A stretch of 64,000 nucleotides of DNA from Edolisoma coerulescens (lineage: Eukaryota > Chordata > Aves > Passeriformes > Campephagidae), in the NCBI GenBank assembly GCA_013397115.1, contig VWZW01000851.1:370387-434386 (forward strand), written 5' to 3'. The position numbers and the translations under genes are program-made. The notes beneath the pieces were generated by a model. The model was given only the letters and a program-made list of their open reading frames with translations, had not been told where the DNA came from and ran no database searches. This document shows, in pieces, positions 10,830-22,399 of the stretch. Numbering within the stretch: position 1 is the stretch's first letter; every line of letters starts with the position of its first letter.

Positions 10830-13800
10830 TGCCTCTGTGGTCTCTGTGCCCCATTCGAGGTGGGCAGTGGGCAGGGGCAAGCTGGGGACCCTCAGCCCCA
10901 GCTCAGGTGCTGGCAGGGGGACACATGTCCCTAAGGCCACCTGGCACAGCCCACATCCCCACCAGTCCCTCTGTCAGTGACTGGATGGTGAGGCCATGCG
11001 GGGACGGGGCATGGCCTGGGTCAGGGCACCTACACCCACGTCCTGTGTCCCTGGGAGATGCTGGGGACAAGGTCCTGCCACAGTGTGGGGCCGGGAGCCC
11101 CTGAAGCGCCATCCCATGGTAGTGCGAGGGAACTTTGTCCCTGGGGGTCAGGGGAATGTGCTGCAACAGAAATTATCCCCCAGTGGAGCCCCACTGTCAC
11201 CTCCCTGTGCCTGGGACCCCTCCAAGTTCCTGGCTTTGCACAGGGTGCCACACGTGGCACAAGTGGCACCAGCCTCAGTGTGCGGCCCTGCAAATGGACC
11301 CGTGTTGCCCCAGACAGACTGTGGGGAGGCACCAGGGGTTGTGACACAGTGTGGAGGCTCTGCTATGGGGGGGGACAGGGCTCCCTCCCCTCTCTGTCCT
11401 TGCTTGTGGCTGTGTCAATGCCTGGCTGGGATTCCAACTAGTCCCTGCAGACTCCGAGACCAGGGCAGCCCCAAAGATGGGCTGTGCCAGGGGCTGCAGC
11501 TCTGATGGGAACAGCCAGGAAAGTGGATTCCTCCGACCTGAATCATGCAGGGTGGCTGCCAGTGGAGAGGCACCAGCTGAGTCACCGCTGTTGACACTGG
11601 GCTGGGCACAGGGACATGCCCCAACTGGCCAGGCTGGGGGACACTGGAGTGGGCAGGGTCCCCACCCAGTCCCAGGATGGGACCTGGCCACCAGCCCCTT
11701 CCCACACAGCACTGGGACACCCGAGTCAGCACCTCTGAGCACTGGAGTGGGGCCAGAGTGATGCTAGCAAAGTGGGGGGCTGTCCTTGTGCCCCCCCATC
11801 CTCCCAACCCCAGGAGGGGAGAGGGAGCTCCCCAGGAGCAGCAATACCCAGATCCCATGGCACAGCCAGCCCCGGGAGAGACACAGGGCTGGCAGCGGCT
11901 CTCCATGCTGATGTAGGGACCAAATTTCTGCCAAAGTCCCCCCAGCTCCCCAAGGCCAGCGGGACTCCAGTTTGTCCAGGCTCGGGGGTCTCTGCGGGGG
12001 CCGTGCTGGCACGGAGGGACACTGCCGTCATTCAGGGACCGGGAGCACCGCGGCCGCGTCAGCTCTGTTATCAGCCCCCAGACGGCTGCTGCTGGGCCAT
12101 GGCTGTGTCCCAGCCCCGGGCAGGGCAGGGGGGCCGCCCTTCATCGTCGGGGACCGCCACTCAGCCTTGGGCCTCTCTTTTCTCCCTTTTTTTTCCCTAC
12201 CCAGTGGAAAACAATATTTGAGCGCCTACATCATGCTGGCGTCTCCGGAGCGGCCGGCGGCGAGCGCGGCTGACCTCAGCCCCCTCCTTCGCACGGTCCC
12301 CGGGGGCGCGGGAGGAAGCGAGCGCCGCAGCCATGCCCAGGGGCCGTCTGGTTCCCACGCAGCGTGGCCGGGCCCATCGCCCGCCCCGGCTGGGAACACG
12401 CGGCCCCGGCCCCATGCTGTGCCCGGGATGGGGTCCCTGTGCTGGGAGCAGTGTGGCACATCCCACTGTCCCCAAAGCGCACCAGGCGCTAGGGATGGGG
12501 ACTCCAGTCCTGCACAGCCTGCACGACCCGGGAGTGCAGATCAGAGCCATGCGCTCTCCCAGTGCTCCCCTTTCCCGCCCTCACCCCGACTGCCGGTCAC
12601 GGACCCGCTGTTCTCCCAGCTCTGCCTCCTCCCTGCCTCGCTGCCGGCTCGCTGTGGGTGGCCTGGCCCCCTGCCCGCTCGCCCGCTCCCATCCTGGGCC
12701 GTGCCGTGGCCAGGGCTGTGCTCCGCCCAGTCACGGGCCGAACCTGCTGCCGCTGCCGGGTGCTGCCAGGTGCCAGTGCTGGAGGTCTGCCCGCTGCCCT
12801 TCCCTCCCTGCACTGCCCGCGGGGCTCCTTGTTTCTGCAGGCAGGGTGGGTGCCACAGGAACGGGGTGCATGGGGAGTGTGTGCTGCTCCAGGCTCCGGG
12901 GATGGATGCTGAGGACACACGTGTGCACACCCAGACTGCACCGTGCATCCATGGGGGTGATGAGGACCCCACACATAAGGGATGGAACTGGCTGTCGTGG
13001 CCTGTGCGGGACCAGGAGCAGCCCTGTCCATTGGCCCCAGTGGGACCAGTCCGCTCCAAGCAGCTTCAGGGGCTCATGAGCCCTGTCGGCTGGGAACATA
13101 GGATGGGATCATGGCTACTTCCATGGATGTCAGCCCTGCAGACCCACTCATCCAGCCCCAGTGTTTGTCTCTGTAGGGTCCCAGGGTAGGAAGGAGGAGG
13201 CCAGAGAAACCAAACTGGGCTGTGGGGTAGGGATCCCCCACCCTGGGATGTGCCGGTGTCTGTGCATCCCACTGCCGCAGACGTGCACAGACAGGGCTGT
13301 GCTCAGGAAGAGATCCCCTACAGCAGCTCAGGGTGCCAGGAATGTCCGGGGCTGATGGTCCATCTGGAAGCCCCATGGCCACCCCGCAGCAGGGCCCTGC
13401 AGCCCCTGTGGCCAGCCGGGGCCAGGGCCGGGACCGGGGCGACGCGCGGCTCCTGGGGCCAGACAGGAAGGAGACGTCACCGCCGTGGAGCGTAACTCAA
13501 ACCAGATGGGGCTGCGCTGGCGTCCAGGCCTGCGGGGTGGTCACCGACAGGAACCGGTCAAAGGCTGCCGGCAGGAAGCGGCTGGGAGGGACGCCTGCGG
13601 CGGGAGCCGGAGTCCAGGCTCTGGCAGCCTTAACCACTTCAGGGCCAGCCACAGCTCCCCTGGGCAAAGGGGTACCGGTACCCCCCAGCCCTTGCTTGGG
13701 CATCCCACCCCATATGGGCAGATGCTGAAGATGTGAGGACACCTCTGACTGACAGCTGATCCATCCATCCATCCACCCAGTCACTTCCCCTTCCCCCATC

Positions 13801-14040
13801 CCCCTGGGGTGCTCAGAGCAGGGTGTGGAGACCAGAAGCCCTTGGCACTATGCCTGCACAGCCCTGCCCAGGATGTACCAGGTGGTCCCTGTCCACAGCA
13901 CAGCCTGGACACATTCCCTCTACCACAGAGATGAGTCTCTGCTTCCCATCCTCATCTCACTTATCCTGCGACTGTCAGGTCCCACAGGTGGGAGTAGGGC
14001 CTCCCCAGCCCCCATGGTGGCAGGTGTGGGCTGTGGCAGA
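10830..14040. other. intergenic region between FOXS1 and MYLK2
   Basis: No supported gene was found; the long open frames around 11972-13189 lack domains and are byproducts of high GC. A CpG-dense patch at about 12230-12430 follows an unusually good polypyrimidine-AG (near 12181-12205). A (CCAT)n run of four units lies near 13760. These are treated as possible regulatory DNA, not genes. Confidence 0.5.
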
Positions 14041-14048
14041 CCTGTACA

Positions 14049-14054
14049 TTTATT
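14049..14054 (-). terminator. candidate poly(A) signal for MYLK2
   Basis: TTTATT on the + strand reads AATAAA on the minus strand, about 1.35 kb beyond the MYLK2 stop codon. If used, the whole segment 14055-15399 would be MYLK2 3' UTR, including the CpG-dense patch at 14380-14640. Confidence 0.45.
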
Positions 14055-15399
14055 TACAAGAAGGCGAGCGCTGTGGAGGGCTCCATTATGGGGCAGGGTC
14101 CCACCAGCCGTGGCTGCTGCCTGGTGGGGACAAGCCTGAAGCCCCTTCCCCTGCTGCAGCCAGTGGGGGTGAGGGGCAATGCCTCCCCGTGTCTCTCCCC
14201 AGTGTTTTTCCAGCAGGCACAGAAGGCACAGGCAGCTCCAGAGCAAAGACACAGCCTTGGCTTGGGGGGGCTTAGCCATGGCAAAAGCCAAAGCTGGAGG
14301 ACCTCTTGCCAACCCCCCACCCCCTCCTGCAGTGGGCAAGGCTGGATGCTGCAAATCCCGGGGGATGCCCATCCTCCGGCAGCACCGGGGAAGGCCCAAG
14401 GGGTGCAGGCAGAGAGGACGGGGATCGGGACAAGGCGCGGGAGCAGGAGCAGCACCGCTCTCCCCAGTCCCAGCAGGTCCCGCGGAGCCCCCGCACGGGG
14501 CGGGAGCTGGCGGCCGCGGCCGGAGCGGTTCCGCTGTGTTGGTGGTCGGGTGAGCGGTGCCGGCCCGAGCGGGGAGCGCGGGCCAGCTGCTCTGCATTAG
14601 CCCGCCTCGCTCATCGCGCTCTGCCGGGGACGGGTGAAGCAGAGGTTGTGTTTTTCCCCCGCTGGCAGAACCGAAGGGCAGGGAGGGCAGGAGGAACACA
14701 AAGCCTCCTTCTTTCCTCGTTGGCTCCCAGCTGGGGACGCCGCTGGAAGCGTGCTTGCTGCTTCCTCCCTTCCTGTGCGAGCAGCAGCTCCGGGCCAGCT
14801 CCGCTCCCACATGCCCAGCTGGCCAGGAGGAGGTGCTTCAGCCCCGGCTCCGGTGCCAAGGTACCAGGGTGAGGGTCCGCCGTGCCCTCTAGCATCATCG
14901 CCGAGCCACAGAGCTGGGAAGGGAGGTTGGGCAGTGCAGGGGCCAGCGGCAGCGAAGGCAGGGCAGGGCTGCGGCATTTACAGGCAGAGAGGGCACATTT
15001 TGAGTCCAAAAGCAGCAAGCACCAGGTGGCCGAGGCAGCGGGATCACACCGGAATGGCCTTTCTCCTCCGAGGGCACGGGAAGGAAGCGTGAGCAGAGCA
15101 GAGACGCTGCAGGTCGGGCACCACGCAGCCGGGCCAGGGCCAGAGATGAGATCAGAAACCTCCACTCCGGAGCAGCCTCACAGTCTGAGGAAATCCCGAC
15201 GGGAGCATCGGCTCAGTGGGAGTGAGGAGGGCTGGAGCCTCAGGAGCCCCAAGGCCACTGCGAGCACTCCCAGCAGTGATGAGGTCCTGAGCGCAGCGAT
15301 GCCGCCCGGGGTGGGACCAGCTCGGCAGAGCTGCTCCAGACTGGTGGCGGTCCCTCTCAAGTGGTTCCTTACTGGCCTCGGCTCCCCTGGGAGCCCAGC
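14055..15399 (-). other. putative MYLK2 3' UTR
   Basis: This non-coding segment runs from the MYLK2 stop codon to the first good AATAAA on that strand. It includes a CpG-rich block (14380-14640, cggccgcggccggagcgg-type sequence), which is unusual for a 3' UTR. The UTR assignment is positional inference. Confidence 0.4.
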
Positions 15400-18300
15400 T
15401 CAGATGCCCAGAGCTGTCAGGGACCCCGAGCTGGTGATCTTCCTGAAGCGGTTGGCAGCACACACCCCGATGAAATTTTTCTGTGAAAGGTAAGAGGAAA
15501 GATGCTCGTCCTCTGGAAGGGCTGTGGCACTGGAGGTTGAGCCAGACCCCGCTCTGGGGCCTGACACTACTCCTGCCCCTAAAAGCTGCTCTAGGGATCG
15601 GCTCAGGAGTAACCACCACATGCTTGATGGGGGTCTCACCTCACGGGCATCCATGCTCAAGGGTCCCCAGCCCTGTGTCCCAGCTGCAGCAGCACAGCGA
15701 GACAGAGCATTCTCCATGCTCCAGATGCCATCCCCCAGGACAGGCAGAGTCTGGCAGCCCCCTCCCAGCCCCCTCAGAAGCTGCTGACCCTCACGCCCTT
15801 GCCGGCCCCCCGCACCTTCCAGCGCCGCCGCATGACGTATTTCTTGAGCAGCACTTGGGACTTGAGCTGCCGGTTGGAGCGTTTGGCCTTTTCTGCCAGG
15901 TTATTGAGCCAGGGATGCTGTAGGCACTGGTCAGCACTCATCCGAGCACTGGGGGTGAGAGGAGCCTGCGTCAACCCCGCTCGAGCCCCTCACCCCCAGC
16001 CACCCCCTTCTCCAGCCACTCCAGAGCCCCAAAACACCTCAACCCTGCAGGGAGGAACCAGGTGGAAGGATGTGCCCAGGGACTGGTGGGGCTGGGCAGG
16101 ACCCTGAGGGGTCCAGCACATCCTGCTTGGGACAGGTGTCCCTGGAGGGATGCAGAGCTCTGTTGGGGACAATCAGAGTGGGGCAGAGCCCCTGGGTTTC
16201 AGTCAGTGCAGGACCCAGGGGATGCTGCAGGTCCTGGTGAAGAGGCAGCACGTGGTACCCGGGGCTGCTCTGGGGATGCCCACCCCAGGATCCCATGGCC
16301 ACTGCCAGCCTCACACCTCTTATCCTTGATGATGAGGTTTGAGACAAAGTCCTTGGCCTCATCGGAGACACTCTCAAAGGTCTCCTCGTCGAAGTACCAG
16401 TTGGCAGCCAGGACGTTGTTGAGCGTCTCGGTGTCGTCATCACCCAAGAAGGGGGAGAGGCCGCTGAGCCTGGGGGTGCAGGGAGGTGAGGAGTCAGGTG
16501 CTCTCAGGCTGCAGCACCTCCCAGACCCCCTGGAAGAGAGCCAGTCTGACCAGGGCTGCTCCAGGGATGTGCTGGCACCATCCTGTGCTCTGCCTGCAGC
16601 CGGCCTGGGCCTCTTCCTGCCCCCCAGCCCCCAGCCCCACATGGCCATCTCTCCATCCAGGACCCCCCACCTGCCACCAAGCAGCCAGGTGCTTGGGGAC
16701 AGCTCTGCACCCAGGAGAGCTCTGTCCCAGCCCCACAGCTCCCCAGCATGGCACTGGCAGCCCCTGCCCAGCCCTGACTTACAGCATGTAGGTGATGACG
16801 CCCATGCTCCACATGTCCGTGGAGTAGGAGACCTGCTCGTAGTTGACCACCTCAGGGGAGAGGAATTCAGGGGTGCCAAAGTTCACCTTCAGCTTCTCGT
16901 TGGGATTGTACCTGCAGCCAAAGGGGGTACAAGTCAGCAGAAGAGGGGCAGGCTGCTCCCCCAAACCACTGCCCCTCTCTCAGCAGATGCTGCCCTCCCC
17001 AGCTAGTCAGGGAAAGCCGTGGCCAAAGCAATGGCCTAGAGCAGGTCCTGGCACTCCTTGTACCCAAAGGCACACAGAGTGAAGGGTGAAAGGGGACAGG
17101 GAAGAGGGACGGAGCTGAAGGAGACAACCTCACCTTCGAGCCAGCCCAAAGTCAATGATCTTCACCATGTGCCCGGTGGCAGCAACACAGAGGATGTTCT
17201 CAGGCTGTGGGGACAGGGTGACCATTGCCCCACCACTGAGAGAGGACATCCCCACTGCATGGGTCCTACAGCTGACCCACACCAGAGGGATGCTGACCCA
17301 CAGGCACCCCTCCCAGAGCCAGCCAGTGTCCTGCTGTCACCCTTGGCCCTGTCATTGTCAGCCCCCAGCCCTGCACCTTGAGGTCGAGGTGGAGGACGCG
17401 CATGTGGTGCATGAAGCGGATGCCCTCGCAGATCTGCCGGACGAACACCATGCAGTCCACCTCCGTCAGGTGGTAGTCGTCGTCGATGATCCGCTCGAAG
17501 AGCTCACCACCCTCCACACTGCATGGGGATGGACCGTGGGGTCACTTTGGGGGGGCTCCCTGCCCCAAGCCATCCTCCTGCAGAGCTCCCTGCCCTCCTG
17601 GGGACCCTGGCCCAGCTCTACCATGGAGATGCTGAGCAGAGCCAGGGTGGGATGTAGCACATTGGGGTTGGACAGCCCCAAGGTAGGCACAGGCACTCAC
17701 AATTCCATGAAGAGGATGATCTCCCGGGGCGTTTCGATGGCATCGTAGAGCTGGATGAGGTTGTGGTGGTTCAGCTGGTTCATCACGTCGATCTCCAGCA
17801 GCACCATCTCCTGCAGAAGGAGCCCGGGGATGGTGTGGGGTGTCAGCCCTGGCTGTGCCACTGGGGCAGGCTGTGTCCCCACACCAGGGGGGCACACAGA
17901 GCATAACACTGCCACCCCCTGCCCGGCATCTTTCAGACCTTATCCTTTGCTCCCTGCTTCCGGATCACTTTGGCTGCCAGCTTGAGCCCCGTCTCCTTCT
18001 CTGTGCACGTGTGAACTTCACCAAACTTGCCCCTGGGGAGGGAGGGAGGGAGGGAGAGGTGCCCATGCCATCAGCCACCCAGGCTGCTGGGGACCCTCAC
18101 GCTGCACTGTGGTGCTGCTCTGCACTGCCCGAGGCACCCACCCATCATGACCAGAGGAGTCCCACCGACTCAAAGCCACCGCCCAAGGCTGGAGGGCAGC
18201 TCGTGACAGTGCCAGGGGGAAGCACTGGGGCCCCTCCTTACCCGCCCAGGATGTCCTTGGAGTTGAGGCTGAACTGGGAGCTGACGCTGGCGGAGCGCAG

Positions 18301-21205
18301 GGTGACGGTGCGATGTGCGAAGGGCGCTGGCGGCGGAGGGACATCGTCTGCCCAGAGAGAAAGGCTGAGGTGAGAAGGGAATCTGCTGTCCAGGGGACCC
18401 CACTTGTGGGTACCCCAGGCTTCCCGGGTGTGGGGTGAAGACAGGCACCCAGCCAAGCCTGTGGGTGCAGGATGTGGCCAGGTACTGAGTGCTGGGCTGT
18501 GAACCAGGGGCTCCTGCACTGGAGGATGCAGCAACCCCTGAAGGGTCCCTCGCTACTGCCCACAGCATTGTCCTGCTGCATGGCACCAACCCTGTTCCAT
18601 GGTACTCACCCTGCTCCATGGCACCCATCCCAATGCATGGCACCCACCTTCCTTCATGACAGCCACCCCCACCAGCCCACATGTCACATTTACCCTTTCC
18701 AGGCCATGTCATTGTCTGTCACCCTCTCCAGGCCAACCCCCCTCCATGCCACCTGCTCACCCTCCCAGGACAGATCCCACTCATGGGGCACCCCATGTAC
18801 CCATTCCTGAGCCACCCTCTCCCAGGTGAGAGCAGGAGCTGGCCTCACAGGGATCTCCACAAGCACCCACTGCCCCCAAGCCCTGCCATCCCCACAAGGA
18901 CAGTGGTGCAGGATATGAGGACAGGCTGCCACCAGCCAGACAGTCACTGTCACTCCCCAGGCTCCTCTTCCTCACAGTCAGTGTGGCCAGAGCAGGCCGG
19001 GAAGGGACACGATGTATTTAGCCCTGTTTACAGTGAAAGGGGAGCTGGAAGGCCACCAGGCAGGTGACAAGCCAAGGACAGGGGCTGGCAGCACGGAGGG
19101 CAGTATGGGCAGCAGGCAGGGCCATGGGGTTCCCAGGCTGTCACTCCACAGAGCGTCCAGGAGGGTAAGGAAAGGCAGGTACCTCACGGCCTTACCCAAT
19201 ATCTCAAAATGGTCTTCTTTCCCAAAATCGGGGGTGAGGTAGGGGCTGGGGGGTGGCTTTGCCTCCGTCGAAGGTGGTTGCACCTCAGGTCCAGGCTGCT
19301 CTGCAACCCCAGCAGGATCCGGTGGCTGCCCTGTGGCACTGGGCAATGTCCTCTCCTGTGGGGTGCCGGGGGGTTCTGGGGGCTGCAGGTCCCCCAGGGC
19401 TGGTGGGCCAGAGCCAGGCTCTGTTGGACCCTCTTTTGGCTCCACCATTGTGGTCTCCTCTTCTATTGTCTCCATCTCTGCCACCTCTGCCCAGGGCTGC
19501 TCCTCCCTGGAAGCAGGAGTGGGAGGTGAGCAGAGCCCAGCCAGCAGCTCCCGAGCCCAGCACCCAGGGACCCCCCTGGAGCAGCGAGGGGGATCCCCCC
19601 CATCCCAGGAGGGTGTGGGTACCTGTGGCAGGCAGCCGGGCAGCTCAGGCTCTGCAGCAGGGCCGGGCGCGGGGGCTCGGGGATCGCTGGTGGCTGTCCC
19701 TTTGTCTCCTTGGACACTTCCTCCCCTTCACCCTGATCCTTCACAGCAGCCATGGCAGCAGCCTCCGTGGGCTCTGCAGCCCCATCCCCAGCCTCTGCTC
19801 CAGCTGTGGGAGGCTCCACCTCCGCAGCTTTTTCCCCTCCATCCCGAGCCTTTGCAGCTGCTGGGACCTTCTCCTTTGTAGGATCTTTCTCTCCATCCCC
19901 AGCCTTTGATGCAACTGTGGATTTTTCCACCTTTGCAGTTTTCTTCCCTCCATCCTGCACCTTTGCAGCTGCTGGGGACTTCTCCTTTGCAGGCTCTTTT
20001 TTGCCTCCTCCTTGAGCCGTTTTTGCAGCTGGTGTTTTCTCTGCCTTTGCTGCTGCCTTCTCTCCATCCTGAGCCTTGGCAGCATCTGGGGCTTTCCCCT
20101 TCGCAGGAATTATGGCTTTCTCCTTCACTGGAGCTGGGGCTTTCTCCTTCACTGGAGCTGGGGCTTTCTCCTTCACTGGAGCTGGGGCTTTCTCCTTCGT
20201 GGGTTCCTCTTTGCCTCCGTCTGGAGCCTTTTTAACTGCTGGGGCTTTTTCTGCCTTTACCACTTTATTCTCCCCACTCTGAGCCTTTGCAGCAGCTGGG
20301 GCTTTCTCCTTTGCAGGCTTGGTATCAGCTAGGGCTTGCTCTGCCTTTGCATCTTGCTTCCCTTCATCCAGAGCTTTAGCAGTGACTGGGACCTCCTGTT
20401 TTGCAACCACTGTGGTTTTCTCCTTTGCAGGGTCTCCTTTGCCTCCATCCTGGGCCTGAGCTGCAGCCAAGGCTGTCTCCTCCATAGGTTTTGCCTTCCC
20501 TCCTTCAGTGTTTGCTGCAGCCAGAGCCTTCTCCTCGGTGGGCTCTGCTTTTCCACCACTCTCAGCCCCTGACCTGCCAGGGGCTTGCTCCTTCTTGGGC
20601 TTGTCCTTTCCTCCATCCTGTGCCTCAGTTACAGCCAGGCCCTTCCCCTCCATGGGTTCATCCTTCCCTTTCTCAGGCTCTCCCACAGCTGGAGGCTTCT
20701 CCTCCCTGGGCTCATCCTTCCCTCCATCCTTAGCCTTTGCAGCAGCTGTAGCCTTTCCTCCTTTGAGCTCTCCTGCAGCTGGAGCTTTCTTCTTCCCAGG
20801 CTGATCTTTCTTATCCTTCCCTACACCCTGGGCCTCGGTGGCAGCCGCGACCTTCTCCCCGATGGATGCTGCCTGCCCTTCATCAGATGCTGCCTGTCCT
20901 CCATCACGCTGCACAGCCGAAGCCTCCTCTCCCAGAGCTGCTTCCCGTCCATCCTGGGGCTCTGGAGCAGCCAGAGCTGTCTCCTGCTCCAGCTCTGTCT
21001 TCCCTCCTCCAGCCTCTCCTGCAGCCTTCTCCTGCCCAGGCTCATCTGTCCCTCCGTCCTGCGCCACGGCGGCAGCTGGCACTGTCCCCGCTTGGGGCTG
21101 GGCAGCCTGGGGGGCTGCAGGTGCTGCGCTGCCCTGGGCTTCGGGGGGGGCTGTGCCGCCAGCCCCGCCAGTGTCGGCACCATCCGCCCCTCCACCCTGC
21201 TCCAT
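15400..21205 (-). CDS. MYLK2: myosin light chain kinase 2, skeletal/cardiac muscle
   Basis: This is a Ca2+/calmodulin-dependent Ser/Thr kinase that phosphorylates the myosin regulatory light chain in striated muscle. Coding exons in transcript order are 21205-19623, 19506-19196, 18347-18242, 18032-17939, 17810-17701, 17518-17377, 17204-17134, 16911-16783, 16469-16317, 15948-15816 and 15480-15400. All borders are GT/AG and the frame closes at 970 residues. The kinase domain begins near residue 660 with glycine loop LGGGKFGEV. Lys688 is in LAAKVIRK, the catalytic loop is HLDLKPEN (Asp about 780), DFG starts at 800, then GTPEFLSPE and DMWSMGVITYMLLSG. The C-terminus RRRWK-KNFIGVCAANRFRKI is the autoinhibitory/calmodulin-binding segment. 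The first coding exon alone encodes 527 residues of Lys/Glu/Ala/Pro repeats, making the protein far longer than human MYLK2 (about 596). The start ATG at 21205 is followed directly by the repeat region. Confidence 0.95.
18565..18760. repeat. degenerate minisatellite in MYLK2 intron
   Basis: About eight imperfect copies of a roughly 20-24-bp unit resembling 'ccatggcacccaccctgctc' occur between the second and third coding exons of MYLK2. Copies differ from each other, so the array looks old. Confidence 0.55.
19740..21090 (-). repeat. coding repeat array in MYLK2 N-terminal exon
   Basis: The encoded protein repeats a loose 18-25-residue module resembling AxAKAxDGGKxEPxKEKAPA more than fifteen times. 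Recurring DNA blocks are 'tttgcagctgctgggg.cttctcctttg' and 'tccatcctgagcc'. Within it, a perfect 24-bp triplication lies at 20117-20188. Composition is almost wholly Lys, Glu, Ala, Pro and Gly, predicting a disordered extended arm; in MLCKs the N-terminal region tethers the kinase to filaments. Confidence 0.85.
20117..20188 (-). repeat. three perfect 24-bp tandem repeats within MYLK2
   Basis: Units 20117-20140, 20141-20164 and 20165-20188 are identical, and a partial fourth follows. Each encodes KEKAPAPV on the minus strand. Perfect identity implies recent expansion or homogenisation, so copy number is probably polymorphic. Confidence 0.93.
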
Positions 21206-21261
21206 GGGACACTCCAGGCAGGAGGCGGCGGCCCTGCGGTGCTCCCGGTTCGGCGACGCTC
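21206..21261 (-). other. MYLK2 5' UTR portion of first coding exon
   Basis: On the minus strand a strong acceptor (ctttctctcccgcag) ends at 21262, so the first coding exon begins at 21261 and carries 56 bp of 5' UTR. At least one upstream non-coding exon is therefore expected. Confidence 0.6.
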
Positions 21262-22230
21262 CTGCGGGAGAGAAAGCAGCAGCTGAGAGCTCGCCGGACC
21301 CGCCGCCCTGCAGAGGGGACGGCAGGACTCGGGCAGTGGCTCTGCTCCTGCAGGGATGAGCTGCTGCCATCCAGCCGGGAACTGTGCCCCCACCGCCCAG
21401 CCGGCGGCTCCCGGGCTGGTGGCACCGAGCCAGGGCCCCCACGTGGCCACCAGTCCCGGCACCGACCCATTGTGCCCCGATATCTGCCCCGCGGTGACTG
21501 ATCGATGGCCTGACCCCGGCACCTGTCACCGGGTGCTGGGGCCTCCGACGTGCAAACAGCCAGCGCGGCGCGGCCAAGGTGACAATTTAAGGCCACATCC
21601 CACCATGGCGGGGCAGGAGACAGCGGCTCTGGCCCCGGGCTGGCAGTGGGGACCAGGAGAGGTGAGTGTTCCCGGCACGGCCCCACCACTGCTCCCCCTG
21701 AGCCACACAGGAGGTCCAGCCATGCAGGCAAACCCCATCTGCTCAGGGGCCACACAGACCCCCGCACCCAGCAGCCGCCAGCGCTGCTCGTCCCCCTGCC
21801 CAGGGGAATCAGCTCCGCCAAGGGGACCTGTTGGTGCCCTGGACCTGCGTTGGGCTCCAGCCCAGCACCTGATCCCCAAATCCCCGTTCTGCCCTAGGCT
21901 ACACTGCCCTCCTGTGCCCGGTCATCTTTGCTCACCCTGTCCCAAAACACCCCCCTGTGCAGCCGTCCAGAGCCCAGGACAGCCCAGCCCCAGAAAAAAC
22001 GCACCAGCGACCATCCCAGTAACAGGGAAGTTGCTTGCTGGTCTACTGGAACAGGAGGTGCAGCAGAGCGGTCCCTGGGAGAGCATTCCCACATCCCACA
22101 GCTCAGCACAGGAAGCCCATGGGGATGGAGGTGCTCTTCCCAGGGCTGGGGGCTCCACTGTCCGCAGGACTCCCCCACCACCGTGCCCCAAGTCAGAAGC
22201 CATGGAGACCCCCCGGCCCCTTTACCTGGG

Positions 22231-22330
22231 TCGTGGTGCAGTGGGTGGTCAGGGGGGCAGCATCCGCACTGTGGCAGCGCCGGAGGGAGCAGCCTCTTCT
22301 ATCCCGGGTGTAACGGAGCCGGATTAGTGC
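22231..22330 (-). other. candidate non-coding first exon / promoter of MYLK2
   Basis: On the minus strand, ACGACCCAG|GTAAAGG (donor at about 22229-22231) is a good 5' splice site that could join to the 21261 acceptor. Just upstream are an E-box CAGGTG (around 22389) and GC-rich sequence. An alternative donor with GTAAGG lies at about 23252. Neither is proven without transcript data. Confidence 0.3.
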
Positions 22331-22399
22331 GGGCAGAGGAGGATCCTTTACAGCAGCGGGAGCCGGCCCGCTTCGCCTTTCCCAGCACCTGTTACTGCT

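Noticed and set aside
11972..13189. 405-codon + strand open frame between FOXS1 and MYLK2
   Set aside because: Composition is low-complexity Pro/Gly/Ser/Ala with no recognisable domain. High GC lowers stop-codon frequency here, and overlapping frames on both strands are equally open.
17515..17518. Apparent Met start within the MYLK2 kinase exon (VEGGELF)
   Set aside because: The codon is GTG inside the kinase domain and is preceded by a splice acceptor, so it is an internal Val and not a start.
20585..21501. Plus-strand open frames opposite the MYLK2 repeat exon
   Set aside because: They are antisense readings of the repeat array. The minus frame joins in phase to the kinase exons.
21590..21600. 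CArG-like CAATTTAAGG near the MYLK2 start as an SRF site
   Set aside because: It has CA instead of CC at the 5' end, and the MYLK2 transcription start is unknown, so the support is too weak.
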